A DNA stretch of 64,000 bases from Gari tellinella (Eukaryota; Mollusca; Bivalvia; Cardiida; Psammobiidae), in assembly GCA_922989275.2 (NCBI GenBank), contig OV277862.1:64989832-65053831 (forward strand), in the 5' to 3' direction. The notes under the pieces are model-generated. The model did no database searches. It was not told the DNA's origin and saw only the letters and a list, made by a program, of their open reading frames with translations. A program made the position numbers and the translations under genes. Positions 1-12,290 of this stretch are shown here, piece by piece; within the stretch, counting starts at the first letter, position 1, and each line of letters opens with the position of its first letter.

Positions 1-1124
1 AAGCAGTAGCGGTTGTATCAATAAGATTTTAGAAATGTATTTAAATGCTACCGAAACATATTGCACAGTGAAGACATTCTGTTGCTCATTTAAAGTAAAT
101 AATATGACCCTTAATATTTGAACAGACATATATGTACCTAAGCAAATAGGGTGGACTACGATCAGACTTCTCCCTTAGATGCAGTCTAGTAAGGGTCTAA
201 ACTATTTTCCGTTCAGTTATGCCCGTTAGCATATAACGGCGACTGCTCTGCGATTTGCGCATATTGGTTAACGCTAGGGTATATAATACAAACGCAGGGC
301 GACGCTTATTCAGAAGTGCAAAATAGTGTCTCACTTTTACCAAATTGTGTATGTTATTGATTGATAACATTTTATTCAATTGATGCGAACGTTGACTCTA
401 TCGTAGCATATCGTGATTTAGGGGAGTAAATTAGTTCAAATGCAATCACGCTAACAATGCATTTTCAACAGTTATAGAAATCGTAAGTCTAAACACCAAT
501 AGTGCCTAAGTGAGTGCGTTTCCTGTTGTTCTTGCTCGCTGTCTCTTTCCAGTACACATCACGTACACCGTGTAAATGAGCTACTAAAAGCTTTTACTCC
601 CATGTATCGACAGGCGATTCAAATGGTGAAGAATATTTATCAAATTCGCCTCTGAAACTATTAATGGGTATTTCCAATTTCTACTTAAGTATAGATTCAA
701 CAATATGTTACACTACAGGTATACTGGCAAACAGAAGCGTCCTGATCAGAGAGCTCCTGTAGAAGACCTCTGATCAGGATAAAAAATGTTTGCATAGAAT
801 CGTTGCATTCTTCACATGTATACTATTTGTAAATGACGAGTATAAAAGTTGGTATTTCTATAATTTATAATTTTTAATTTTTTTTGGAATATATAGTGCA
901 ATACTTGTACACAATATATATCAAATAATTCCTCAGTCAAATTTAAAAAAAATTGAATTTTGCATAAAATTGGGGACAAACACGTTCATCATACTAAAGT
1001 TTGTCTTCGAAATGTTTAAACCGAAAGTAGACTTTAACTTGGTATATTACTTTATTACTTTTAAATTGGCTCTTCAATTTGGTGGTAAAAAGGTTAATAT
1101 TGTATTGCTGTAGTTATACACATA
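1..1124. other. AT-rich intergenic DNA with one degenerate MITE core
   Basis: No convincing coding sequence or RNA gene is visible. The only recognisable item is a diverged copy of the common palindromic MITE core at about 726-793, with AAACAG on the left, CTGATCAGAG and CTCTGATCAG arms, and TGTTTGC on the right. Short open frames here have no recognisable domain and use non-ATG starts. Confidence 0.5.
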
Positions 1125-1251
1125 CAGTGGAGAATCTGTTATTCTTTCCCAATAAACGCGTTTGCGCTAAAACTATTATTTGCAGTGCAAACAGTTTGGA
1201 GCCAGATCAGACGCCGGGTTTAAACGGGAAAGAATAACAGATTTTCCACTG
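1125..1251. mobile_element. TA-flanked MITE, family G (CAGTGGAGAA ends)
   Basis: A 127 bp element begins CAGTGGAGAATCTGTTATTC and ends with nearly the exact reverse complement, and a TA dinucleotide sits at each edge (1123-1124 and 1252-1253). CAGT ends with a TA target duplication are typical of Tc1/mariner/pogo-type elements. Its interior contains AACGCGTTTGCGC and a half copy of the core AAACAGTTTGGA...GATCAGACGCCG, which is otherwise the centre of the TTAA-flanked family A MITEs. It encodes nothing and must have been moved in trans. Confidence 0.8.
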
Positions 1252-1253
1252 TA

Positions 1254-2262
1254 CAAACGAATCTAAACGCAAGCAAAATGCAATAAAATGTAGAAAACGA
1301 TAACTTTTGAAGTCTTGACAGTTATCTTTTTGTGAATGATAAACAACTTGACATCACCTGCTGTGGCAACATGTAGGAACCCAGAATCTACTTGACACGA
1401 ATGTGCTTCATTATTGAAAATAAGTAAACTCTTAACAGTAGACACAAATGCATAAAAGAATATTAGCGTCGAAAATGATTCTAGACAATATCATTATATT
1501 AAAAATAATGCTGATATATAATTCTTACTGAAGCAACCGTCTCTTGCAATCTAATTTGATAGACCATATTCTAACGTACTACATGTATCAGACACGAAAA
1601 CCCATTCCATTACTGTTCGAAAACTTGTTTAGGACGCAAGCATTAAGCTTATACAAGGACACACAAAACGATGCTCGATTATAGTGGGAAATACGTTATT
1701 TCATTATAAACGCGTTTTTGACCTTTAAAAGTCATACGTGTTTGGAGGGATCACGTAGTACTTTGTTCCATGCATCTAGCGTATCTTAAACAACTTTCAT
1801 ATTGATACGATTAAGTGCGTTAAGGCACATGTAGTAGCACAGAAGAAATGTTTGGTTCAAAATGCATCGATCCGATATGGTGAAATAATTTGATTTTCCA
1901 TCTCTTACAAATCACCTTCGTCAGAGTTTTGTCTCCTTTGACACCCCCATCTATCAAGACCAATGCTATTTATCTCCGCCGAATTAACTTATAAAAAAGC
2001 CAATTCGCTGGCATAATTCCTGCCGTAAGCTACTTTAGCCCGTTAGTTAAACATTTGATCGGATTTCAGATGGAACGATCAGATGCGAGTTCATGTTGCA
2101 AACATTAAGTCTCTTCATGTAAGCAGATTGTTTTGTTTGTTTTAATTCACAAAGACACAGTGTTAAATATTGCTTACGCAATCAAATATTAAAGTTTATT
2201 AAATCAGAAGAACTGCTAACCATAAGCAAAGACGCGTATTTGCGTCATTCGGTGTCATTTGT
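1254..2262. other. intergenic, nothing recognised
   Basis: I see no gene, RNA or clear repeat structure in this stretch. The single 60-codon reading frame on the minus strand has no family resemblance. Confidence 0.4.
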
Positions 2263-2491
2263 TTAACCCATTTGTACCGACGATCCCATATATGGGACAT
2301 AGGCAAACAGTGTAGACTCTGATCAGACGCCGCATTATGCGGCGTCTGATCAGAGTCTACACTGTTTGCTGATAGGAATTTCAAAATAAAACAATTGGAA
2401 AATGAAAATTTTGACCAGGCATCCCTTTGATAAAAAATGGACTAATCCAATATATAAACATGGAAGAATCCACTGGGCATAAATTGGTTAA
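2263..2491. mobile_element. TTAA-flanked MITE, family A2
   Basis: The element runs from TTAACCCATTTGTACC to GGGCATAAATTGGTTAA. The TTAA at both ends is the target duplication expected of piggyBac-type transposition. The centre is a near-perfect palindrome (about 2304-2371) containing AGACTCTGATCAGACGCCGC and its complement around ATTATG. The copy at 37844-38059 is the same family in the opposite orientation; the one at 53543-53761 is a diverged member. Confidence 0.8.
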
Positions 2492-3660
2492 TTTACTCAC
2501 AATATCGGCTTACTTGAAAATGTGGTACAAGCGGTTAATCTTTTAATTGAGGATGCAGTTGCGTTTAACCATTTCATGATTAAATTTATCGTGGGGATCT
2601 TAACCTTTTACCGCCATTTTGTCGTCTGCTCCAATATTGTTGTCTTCAAGATCGTTTCAAAGTTATATTTATGGCAGTGTAACTGACACTATTTCAAAAC
2701 AAGTAACAAAACGGTTTGATCCCGATAAAACTGTTTGCAAATGCGCTTTGTGATGCCATTGACAGTGAAAAGGTTTACAACTTCGCTGCCTTTAGATCGT
2801 CTACATTAATAATATTGCCTGAACTTTCATCTCCATTTAGTTTAAACAGTTTGATAGAAATCGATACATAGATCAACCATTTGTGAGTTTTATCAGATCT
2901 CGCTTGACACGGCGTCTGAGCAGGATCCAAACTGTTACAAACCGATTTTAATCGTATAAGACGACGAAATGGTTGATCATGGATAAAGTGATTCCATGTT
3001 CTATTTGACACATTTTTATATAAACGATTTAATTCTCCAATGCAAGTATCCCGGCCGGCGCTCAGATACTACTTGTTTTTAGACTTTTAGGAATTGTGAC
3101 TAAGAAATGTCGATACGAGTGGCAAGCGGAATGAAACCTGTTAAAAATCGAATAACTAGTCGCCCTATTATGCGCTTATTGCAAATATACGAGCACTCGA
3201 ATTTAAATAGATGCAGACATTTAAACATATATCAAGCAGTTTATTACTTTGATAAGAAACCGTACGTTTTGACATTCCCATCAATAGGTGTTGAATCTCA
3301 AGCAAAGGCTCGCTTTTATCAATTTAAAAAAAAAATCGATTAAAAAATCTCAACGTATGAACATCTTTTAAGAACTTAAATTTCATTTTAGAAATGTAGA
3401 TGATGTCGTGGTCTAGAAAGGTTGAATCATACAACCAATTTGGTGCCACTATACCGCTATGCTAATGATATTATTAATTGTGTTCGCATATGACGATAAC
3501 ATTAAATTCTGACTTTTCAAGTGGCTTGTCAGTTTCAAAAATCGTAAAATAATTACCGCCGAATTAAATCGTCCTATTTAGCCTTTCGTAGACTAGCGAA
3601 CAGACCGGGCTGCCATTTCTCCGGATTTTTCCGAAATCTTCGGATTTTTATCATAGCAGA
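2492..3660. other. intergenic with a degenerate family A core
   Basis: A worn copy of the family A core lies at about 2844-2936, with AAACAGTTTGAT on the left and CAGGATCCAAACTGTT on the right and the arms eroded. Open frames of 78 codons on either strand here have no recognisable domain. Confidence 0.4.
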
Positions 3661-3714
3661 TGCTAGCTTAAAGCATGCCGACAGTAAAGCAGAATGCGCT
3701 TTAAGGCGCATTTA
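3661..3714. repeat. family B MITE fragment
   Basis: Left half of the family B hairpin: CTTAAAGCA, then AGTAAAGCAGAATGCGC, then TTTAAGGCGCATT. The right arm is lost after GGCGCATT. Confidence 0.65.
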
Positions 3715-4372
3715 AGTAATCGCGATTAAAAAAATAGCAAAATTTGAAATGTAAGGAATTTTCATGACCAATGCATGGCAGTCCTGAACTGTTGATATGA
3801 GTTCCAAACCATCTGGGCTCTGATCAGCGTTTATCCAGACTCGTTACCAATTTCACGTCAGACGCCTGTAACGATCAACTGGTTAAGATGCTTGATCTGA
3901 TAAAAAGATTGCGCTTGAAAGGAATAAACAACAAATGGGCTGGTCCATGTATTTTATAGCGTTTCCGATATGATCGTCTAGCGATGCAATAGAATAAATA
4001 CAATCTGTAAAGAGGAAATGCAGTAGGAAATGAAACCATTTACAATGTGCATGGTTGCGTGACATTTCGCCCTTAAAAGACTTTAACTCTTAACAGCAGT
4101 GTCCATTAAATGTCAAATAACTATAACTCATTGAACCCTATCGACAAGTTTACTCGTCATTCTGCACTGTTTGTTGGTTTTTTGCAATTATTGAAAAAAC
4201 AACCCTTTATGTTGGACTAGTTAAACTAGAAATTGGAATTTTTTATCAAAATGCTCAGGGGTGAATGATATCTGCTTTTAAGTTACACTCAAACTAAACT
4301 ACATTGGTTGCTGCATACAATTTGAAATCAAACTGTTTGACACTTATGTAAATCAGTCCCTAATAGCGAGTT

Positions 4373-4673
4373 TTAACCCTTTAATGCCTTAATGACGTTA
4401 CTACCCGTCGAACACATTTACTGTCATAACATTTTCTCGGAAATGTACCATCTGCTTTTATTTCTAAAGTTTAGCATTTACGAAAGTTTGACTGAAACCT
4501 TTCATGATCAAATTATTCGGGAGATCTTTTTACACCTTCACCGCTATACACGAGACCTTTTTAAAGTAAGAATTAAGGTTGTACATGTATTACTAAATAA
4601 ACAGTTTGAGTCTTAATCAGACGCCGCGGTACGCAAACTCGCGTCAAGGCGTTATTGAGAGTGAAAGGGTTAA
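4373..4673. mobile_element. TTAA-flanked MITE, family A variant
   Basis: The ends read TTAACCCTTTAATGCC and GAGTGAAAGGGTTAA. Inside, near 4601, is AAACAGTTTGAGTCTTAATC followed by AGACGCCGCG, but the right arm of the palindrome is replaced by unrelated sequence. It also carries AATGACGTTA close to the left end, where other copies have the CRE-like TGACGTCA. Confidence 0.65.
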
Positions 4674-5154
4674 AAATAGTATTTAAATGCGTATCAAACA
4701 ATTACACGGCGTCTTATCTGGATCTTAACTAATTGCATAATTATGTTAGTGCCATAGAGCGTGAACGGATAGACAGAGTAAATGTGTTTTTGTTTCACAC
4801 TTTTTGAAGCTGATAATTTTTTGTTACTGATGGAATTAAAGTTCAATGTTTTGTTTCAATTATTTGGTTGTATTTAAGTGGTAACCGTATTATACTGCAA
4901 GAAACATAAACTAATAAAAGAAACATGAATTCTTCGAGAAAATATGTTTTGGAAGAAATGTAAAAATAGACGTTGCTTAAATGATAAATGAAGTAGCAAT
5001 CCACGGTTGAACAATATAATAACAATTAAGGTATAGTCTTCAAAACAATGATGTTTAACCTCATTGCTTTCACTCATTAAGCGTGCATGAAAGCACTGCG
5101 TCCGTTACATACAATATCTCATATCGTAAACTATTTTGGAACCAGGGTCAATGT

Positions 5155-5284
5155 TTATAAAGCGTTTGAGTTGAATCTGAAATCGTCCTCAAGCATATTG
5201 CATGGTCAGATTTGAGCATAGGCTCAAATCTGACCAATAAAATGCTTGAGGACGCACTCAGACTCAACTCAAACGCTTAATAAT
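5155..5284. mobile_element. foldback MITE, family C copy 1
   Basis: A palindrome of about 130 bp starts TTATAAAGCGTTTGAG and ends CTCAAACGCTTAATAA. The centre is TTTGAGCATAGGCTCAAA with no spacer loop. Related copies are at 18895-19040 and 62605-62755. No coding capacity. Confidence 0.8.
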
Positions 5285-5709
5285 CGGTTGGCCAGATCAA
5301 TTGCCTTCCACTAGGTTCCAAACTCGTGATATTACAGATGGTTAGAAATTTCTTTATTTTAAAGCATTATTATGTTTCTATGTTAAATAAAATGTATAAG
5401 TCATTGCCTTTTGGCCTCTGTAGCAGCATAAATGTACATGTTTATTACTGTTAAATTTACATTATGATTGTAAACATTCAGAATGGAAATGTGGTTAGTC
5501 ATCCATGTATTACCAACTTACTCTACGTTTTTATTTATGCTTTTCGGTGGATTACTAGGAAATAGCTGCAGTGGATTATCACTTGATAATTTTACTGCTT
5601 CAAACAGTTGCATGAGTTCAAGACAGCCGATCAGCTTGTGACAGTGCCTTATAAATAATCCAAAGGCCAGAACTAAAAAGAATAATATATGTTAGTCTTT
5701 TGGGACTTT

Positions 5710-6087
5710 TTATCTTAAAAATGTACAGGGCGGACCTCTACATGTCATCATATATGATGTCACATCGGAAATGTAAAAGGTGTTATCGTCAACAAGCTGG
5801 AACCCCCTAATCATCGCCCCTAGCACCAGAGTACAGCCTACCCGCACACACCCTTCAGAGTGGTTGTCCAAGAGGATTTTGCTGAGAAACCTATTTGAAG
5901 CTGATGTTGAAATGGGATTATCGCCGCGCGTGTTTCTTTTTTGTGAATTTTCCCCGTAGGGCTCCCCAAGAATCATAGTCACTCGTGTCTTATCGTTTAA
6001 TTCAGGCAGTCCGATTTGTCGCTTACCATTCAACGGAAGAACACGAACCCTAGATCGGAAGTAACGACATAACTCCGATGACGTCAA
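5710..6087 (-). other. 125-codon open frame, unrecognised
   Basis: The minus strand is open for 125 codons and is less AT-rich than its surroundings. I recognise no domain. The first codon of the frame is TTG, and a possible splice donor (G/GTAAGC) lies about 20 codons in, so it could be part of an exon rather than a complete gene. It abuts two TGACGTCA sites at 6079-6108. Reality as a gene is doubtful. Confidence 0.2.
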
Positions 6088-6108
6088 ATCAATAAATCAG
6101 TGACGTCA
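6079..6108. promoter_or_regulatory. pair of CRE-like palindromes
   Basis: TGACGTCA occurs at 6079-6086 and again at 6101-6108. This is the full CREB/ATF consensus. It lies at the 5' edge of the minus-strand frame at 5710-6087. Function is inferred only from the motif. The same octamer is also carried inside family A MITEs, so these could be transposon relics. Confidence 0.35.
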
Positions 6109-6533
6109 TTGTACGGCAAACTGTCACGAAAATATGTTCAATATAAAGTTTTGGCTCCGCACTGGATACAAAATGTACTTTCGCTTTCATTTGTCGCACA
6201 ATTTCGTTTAGACAGTGGCTTAAAAGACTGTTATATTTTCACTCGTGGCTTCGCCATTCGTGAAAGTATAACGTCTGATGTTCATTCAATCGATTAAATT
6301 TCGATCTTACACTAAAAAAACAGTCCTCTATATATTTGGTGTTTAGTCGACAACCACACTGTCACTATAACGTAAAAACCAATATTACCGACATAATAAC
6401 CAATTTTAAAAAGTCATTGCTTTAATGACATCTGCTTTAATTATTTTTCTAATCTTATTTATATAATCTTGAACTGTTTGTGTTTTCTCTGCTTAAGAAA
6501 CATTGATGACTGTCATATTGTTTCGATTTTTAT

Positions 6534-6558
6534 CAGACGTCGCGTCACGCGACGTCTG
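6534..6558. repeat. isolated family A core palindrome
   Basis: CAGACGTCGCG and its complement face each other around TCA, forming a 25 bp hairpin. Flanking AAGAAACATTGAT and TCCAATCCGTTTGTG are eroded family A arms. The outer TTAA ends are not identifiable. Confidence 0.6.
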
Positions 6559-6599
6559 TTCAATATCCAATCCGTTTGTGAATCTCAATATTGTCGAAG

Positions 6600-7840
6600 T
6601 TAGCTGTGAATGAAGAGTTACATAGGTTTATAGTCAATGTCTTTTAAAATTTCTTAAACGGAAATTATTGTGGACGATCGGTTGAGCTGTGAGAGAAATT
6701 TGCAGTTGAAATGCACTATCATTAATGAATAACATGTAAAAACATTCCTTATTCTGCATGCCATTGTTGCATATATATGCCAAACTGTGGCCAGGTGACT
6801 TTGTTTTCGCCGCCTGATACGGGTATTAAAACTGTTTGATGCTCTCTTAAAAACTCTTTTTATTTATAAACCGTCGTGCAATTTATACGATGCAATAAGT
6901 ATGCATTATAAGGGTTAAAACAGCTTTCAAAATCAATCTTGAATATCAAAATCACAACGCGAATCACTCCTCTTCCATCAGAAATTTAATTGGATTTCTG
7001 GCATGATTCCCTTGTAATTTGTGTTTTGATTAATGATATATAGGGCAAGTCAATAAACTCAATCTGTGAAATATCTGTCAAATCTGACCAATTGTTCATA
7101 ACTGAATAGGGACACCCACTGATTTATGACATGACAATGATCCATTGTTTCAAGTACATGATAGGATAGAGAGTGCATTAAAATGGGTGAATATAAATAA
7201 TTCACTACGAACACAAATTTTATTCTCTGTCGGTGCATCGTTAGAACTGTTGTTTTCGATTGCAAAGGGTTAAAATCTTAAACATGCCCCATACATGCAG
7301 GCCTGATATGGATTCAAGCGCATTAATCCTATTTGAAAAACGCTGAGAATAAACATTTTATAAGATTTTTAAGCTGAAAAAAAATCAACACAAATATAAT
7401 TTAGCATGCATACTGTCGACGTTCACACCTTATGCTATCGTAGATTGCACGGCACGATAAATACTTGCTATAAAGTAATTTATTGTCAATAATGGCCTAA
7501 ACCGTATAGTAGCTAGAGGTTAACGAATGTGCCACAAATATTGGAGACCTAAATCAGAGGGCTCCTGCAGGAGACCACTTGCGAGGTTCTCCACTGTTCG
7601 AATACTTATAATTAGGATAAGTACACTGTTTGTACGTGACGAGTATACTCGTCTCAAGGGTTGAATGTGTTAAAGGAAATACAAGACGATTAACCCATAC
7701 ACTACACTGATAGTATTTGCATTAAAGAATATTCGTCAGGTTTTCGTATCTCATATTCAAAATTTCAATATTTGGTCCTAAGAACTATTGAAGTTAGTGT
7801 CCAGCTGTTTGTATTCTGATCAGAGGCTGCTCCACGCGAC
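6600..7840. other. intergenic, little recognised
   Basis: No gene is supported. A weak core-like fragment near 7555-7600 (AAATCAGAGGGCTCC and GGAGACC) resembles the middle of the palindromic MITEs. Otherwise nothing. Confidence 0.4.
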
Positions 7841-8080
7841 GGGAGCCCGTTTTACTAAACTATTTACGCAAATCTTTTGCGTAAGTCAAAATCGTTTTAC
7901 TCTTATTTTTCGATCATAAACGTTTGCAAACAGCAAATAGCCAGATCAGAGGAAAAGCGCGTCCTCTGATCTGGCTTTTTGCTGTTTGTAGCAAGTGATG
8001 ATAAAAAATATAAATTAAAAATTCAAAGTTTGACTTACGCAAATAATTTGCGTAAGTTGTTTAGTAAAACAGGCCCCGGG
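7841..8080. mobile_element. foldback MITE, family D1 (GTTTTACTAAAC ends)
   Basis: The ends are GCCCGTTTTACTAAAC and GTTTAGTAAAACAGGCCCC, followed inward by inverted copies of a segment with TTTGCGTAAGT. The centre holds a second hairpin with CAGATCAGAGG and CCTCTGATCTGG bounded by AACAGCAA and TTTGCTGTT, which is laid out like the family A core. It is related in design to 49523-49764, which has GTTTCATAAAAC ends. Confidence 0.75.
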
Positions 8081-8324
8081 TCAATAGTGTCCAAGTAGTT
8101 TGCAAACAATTATTGTAATTTTTAGGCAGTGAAAGAGTTAAATGGTTTCTTTAGCAGTTCAGTGAATTGACTATGGGCTAGTTAAACCTTTTAAGTTTTC
8201 AATGTTAGCTTAATGAGAGGACAAAATTACTACAGAAACAACACAGTTGAGCATTCTAGTATAGTTTCTATCTGCAGTGTGTTGCCACTTGCTAATGAAT
8301 GTCTTTTACTCAACAATATTCCTG

Positions 8325-8407
8325 TGAACCCTTTCACTGTCAGGAAGATAACACTTCAATTGGCAAACAGTTTTGATCGTCGTCTGATCAGGATTTACAT
8401 TCTTTGA
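8325..8407. repeat. family A MITE fragment
   Basis: GAACCCTTTCACTGTCAGG, then GGCAAACAGTTTTGATC, then GTCTGATCAGGATTTACA. This is a left terminus plus part of the core; the remainder is missing. Confidence 0.55.
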
Positions 8408-8544
8408 CACTCATACCAATGTACCATTAGTATAAAAACATATCTCACAAATAAAGCAGACGGAACACATTTCTTACATAACTACCCCTGTTTTCTATAG
8501 CGAACAACGATCACGAATATCCAACATATGTGAGATAAATCTAA

Positions 8545-8574
8545 TGACGTCACTCTTACGTCACTATTTATAAA
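8545..8574 (+). promoter_or_regulatory. two CRE-like sites followed by a TATA-like box
   Basis: TGACGTCA at 8545-8552 is followed by TTACGTCA at 8556-8563 and TATTTATAAA at 8565-8574, an arrangement that resembles a compact pol II promoter reading rightward. A further TTACGTCA lies near 8803. No downstream coding exon is recognisable, so an active role is not shown. Confidence 0.3.
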
Positions 8575-8599
8575 GGTGTTATTACGTTACCGAGATAAT

Positions 8600-9614
8600 C
8601 AATGAAACGCCTATTGCTTTAAAAAATGACCTGACAATATTGGTTATGCGAGAAAAAGAATCTGTCACTTGATCTCAAACTCGTCTAGAATAGCAAAAGG
8701 CTCGCTTAATAACATTTCAATTCAAGACTCGTTTGAGATCAGCTTGTCTTAAACATCGACTCATGACAGATCCTATATTTAAGTGACTTGTTAGAGGGAT
8801 TATTACGTCATTATGGCAGTGCATGGCTGAAAAGAGAGTTTTCCTGCACCATTACTGACATCAAAGCACAATAAAGATCAAGATGCTTGTTTCATAGAGG
8901 GTAGTTCTATCACCGCAAGTACCTGAAATAATAAACGCCACATGCCTAATATTTGCCATCACCTTGAACCAGATCAGTATCGGGTTACTGACCTGGTTTG
9001 ATTGATCGATTGGTTGATTGAGTTTAGTTTAACAGCACCGCGATACACACAATAGACATAATTATTATGATCTGGCTTCTGTTTGACACAAATATTTATC
9101 ATTTCTTTTTTTCAATAAAAAGCAAACCGTTAAGTTTTATCTTTAAGCGGGCGATTTATTAGAAGACGAAAAGCAATTCAAGGGATTGAAATCCACTATA
9201 TTCTACCAATTCTGCATCTATATTGATGCGAATGTCAATTGTTACAGAAATGTTTTGAATAGATAGGTAGATATTTTATTGATTTAAACTGTACAGAGTT
9301 TCTCTTCAGTACAAAAAATGAATTTACAAAACATAATAACCGGAACATGTGAGAGAAACATGCACATACTTAACACATTGTATTTTTGATGATTTCAAAC
9401 TCTGAAACAATCTATAGTCAGAGCCGAGTTTCCAAAACTTTTACTAAGTCTTCATCCGCTCAAGAAAGAAACACTCTAAAATATCATAGGTTAGTATCAG
9501 TTGCTTACAAACTTAGAACTCGATTAATGTTGATACTAGTTACTGTTTTTGACGCAAAAGAGAAACATTTTGAAATAATAATCTTCTAGTGAATAAACAA
9601 TACACTCTGAAGTA
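8600..9614. other. intergenic, nothing recognised
   Basis: A short imperfect inverted repeat (TTGATCTCAAACTCG and CTCGTTTGAGATCAG, about 8668-8744) is the only structure seen. No supported gene. Confidence 0.35.
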
Positions 9615-10060
9615 GTTATGATGATCATAAAATTAGCAGAATCTACTTTCACTTTTTTGTGTACGAATTAAGTCGGGACTATGCAAGTGGCATGCTGCTT
9701 TGAAATGCGGTGGTACCGAGGGTATCGCCTTGGTCGATTATTCGGCTGTTGAAAAAGCTTTCTTGAGATTGTTTAAGAACATATAAAGGCTATATGCATA
9801 GATGATCTCCAAATGTGCTTGAACAAATATTCACGTGTTTCATAAAATCGTGTACAAAAAGGGTTAGCCCAAATCAAATCTTCTGAATCTTTAAAGTATT
9901 ATTAAATATTTTTAGTTCTCTGTACAGAGACCATTATTTTAAATAGTTTCAAATTCTACTGTCAAACACATTTAAAAACTGTTCCCTGTTACACTTTGCA
10001 CTATCAGTAAACAGTTCACTCCATACCTCTGTACTTCAGTTTGAAACCGACACAAGTGTT
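9615..10060. repeat. dispersed repeat R, copy 1
   Basis: This stretch aligns by eye with 35875-36260. Shared landmarks in the same order are TCTACTTTC, CGGCTGTTGAAAA, TTTAAGA/AAAGACAT, AAAGGCTATAT, CACGTGTTTCAT, and ACATTATTTTAAATAG-like text. It has no recognised ends or coding sequence. Probably an old unclassified interspersed repeat. Confidence 0.55.
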
Positions 10061-11624
10061 ATCAAGTACTTTGATTAATTTCCTATCTATCAAATACACT
10101 TATACATTTTACTGTTGAATTGAAAAATATGACAAAAATCGAGGAAAGTAAGACATATTCAAACTTTTTCTGAGCTTAAAGTCCTATTTTGTAATCAGAC
10201 TTTTAAAAAATAATCGAATAACTCCATGGTAAATAATAATGTTTGAATATTCTTATGGGCCGTGCTGATCTTGAAAAAATAGAAAAAAACATGCACCACT
10301 AAAACGGGTGATTTAAAACCATAAAAAATCAAAAGTAAAAACTGCTGCTATAAATAGAACACTGCTGCAGTTGTCACGTGGCACGGTCAAGCGCGTTGGA
10401 TGTCAATATTCCTGGTTACTGATTGTATAGAAAATCTTTAGCTTGGCCAAATGTTAAACTCCGATTCTTTCGTTAACCATAACGTAAAAGAACGAGTTAT
10501 ATAGTGGACACTAATCCTGATCAATAAAATAACTTCACAGTGTGCGTTATTCATGGCTGACATGTCAATGAAATCGGACAAAACATTACAATAAATAATT
10601 GAATCAATTGGGGCTCGAAACGGAGCCTTTAGAATGTTACTCACTCGCTGTACTTACTGAGTTACTAAGACAGGCAATAAGCTTATAAACCTTTTCATTA
10701 CGTATACTACATAAAATATAGACATAATTTGTGGTTATCACAAAGAAATGACCAAAACATTTTTTTAAAAATGATTTTATAGTTAACACCTCTTTTTGAG
10801 AAGGAATCACGACCTGTGTAGTTCAAAGCAAACTCGAAATGTCCGTTTTATGCAGGTTTCCCAATTTCATAATATTTAAATAATCCATTTGAATTTTTCA
10901 TTAATTGTACAATTGTGAAACTTACTAGGTCTATTTAAAAACATTATTGTTTTATATTGGTTCTTCGTATTTGATTATAGACCTTACACCCTAGTACAAA
11001 ATGGAATTCATTTTCAATTTCATTTTTATCCCAAAAACCCAAATACAATCATGTCTTTTCAATCTGTTTCTAGAATAATTGCATGTTTCAATTTTAGCGA
11101 ATGAACTGATTCGACAGAGATATACGGTTCTCCCGTGTGGTAATAAAATCCAAAATGTCTTCGAAACCAAATGACAGTTTTAATTCCCTGTATAAATTCA
11201 GGTTATTATCATTACCAATATCAGTAAATCCTTTTGAATAAAAGGGTCCTGTATTATTTTGGCCGTTTGTCGTCAGACAACGCCACACCGCTACGGACAA
11301 TAAAATGTGTATACCATTTCCGGACGGTCAAGAGTTTTAACAGTCAAACCTGTGTATTTATGCTACCACTGAAAATATATATTCTGTACTATTTATGATT
11401 AAGGCCAGCTTGAAGTAGGGCAGATATTGTACAGAAGGCTCTAATGTGAGGCTTCTGCAATTTTTATTCCCTGCATTAGGTATTAGTGGGCACGATTTAA
11501 ATCCTCTCAAATTGTTGCCGTTTTGAACAGGTATCTCAGTCAAAGGTGTGTCAATCCGATAAACGCAAAACAAATCCCCATTGCATGTATTACTCCGCGG
11601 TACAAAGACACTGGCCCTGAAATC
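10061..11624. other. intergenic, nothing recognised
   Basis: AT-rich sequence without recognisable genes. The longest minus-strand frame (11358-11642) runs into the hAT-like mini-element next to it and shows no domain. Confidence 0.4.
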
Positions 11625-11712
11625 CACAAGTACTTGATACATGTTTTTTTTTACTAGATCTCTATATATGCGGTAGAGTAAAACAATGTTTTTAATGGGT
11701 CAAGTACCTGTG
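11625..11712. mobile_element. 88 bp hAT-like mini-element with perfect 8-bp TSD
   Basis: The left end is CACAAGTACTTGATACAT and the right end is CAAGTACCTGTG. The flanks are identical octamers, CTGAAATC at 11617-11624 and 11713-11720. An 8-bp target duplication is the hallmark of hAT-type integration. The same ends terminate the 1040 bp element at 17373-18412, so this is a drastically shortened relative. It has no coding capacity. Confidence 0.85.
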
Positions 11713-11729
11713 CTGAAATCGAGGGATAT

Positions 11730-12290
11730 TTTCAGCGTTAGTTGAAGTCTTTAGTTGTGTAGCCATGAAATTTCGCATATTTTTCCGCTGAAAAACATCG
11801 ATGCTTACCCTTTCGATCAATTCTTCAAAATAATAAATAATAGTGTCTAACAATCTGTTATTCAATAGGGGTTTACAGTTATTTGTGTTTGTTTTGCTAC
11901 ATTGTTATTGTCAAACACGAGACGTGTCTAGTTACTTTTTGAATGTTCCCTATCGGAAGCTTATTAATCTCGGTCACGTAGTAAACATCGGCACCTTTTA
12001 CCGGTGGTTAGAATAACCGAAAGTCAAATGGCATGCGAAAAGCAAAGGGCATCCGAAAGGCAAAAGGCACCCTAAATTGGTTAATAGCAGAAACCATTTT
12101 TTTAAGTATAAGTGTGGGTAAATGTTGTTACATAAAAGAGAAAAATATCTGTTGATAAATTTGACTATCTTGAAGTTGAAATATTGCCAGAAAGATCTAT
12201 ATGATGTATGAATGATGTCCAAATACCAATTTTTGTAGCTGTTTAAATCAAGTAAATGAATAATAAAAATGGGAATTTAAAGTTGATTTC
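11730..12290. other. intergenic, minor internal repeats
   Basis: A short degenerate repeat of GCAAAAGGCA-like words lies at about 12020-12070. Nothing else is recognised until the LINE remnant begins. Confidence 0.35.
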
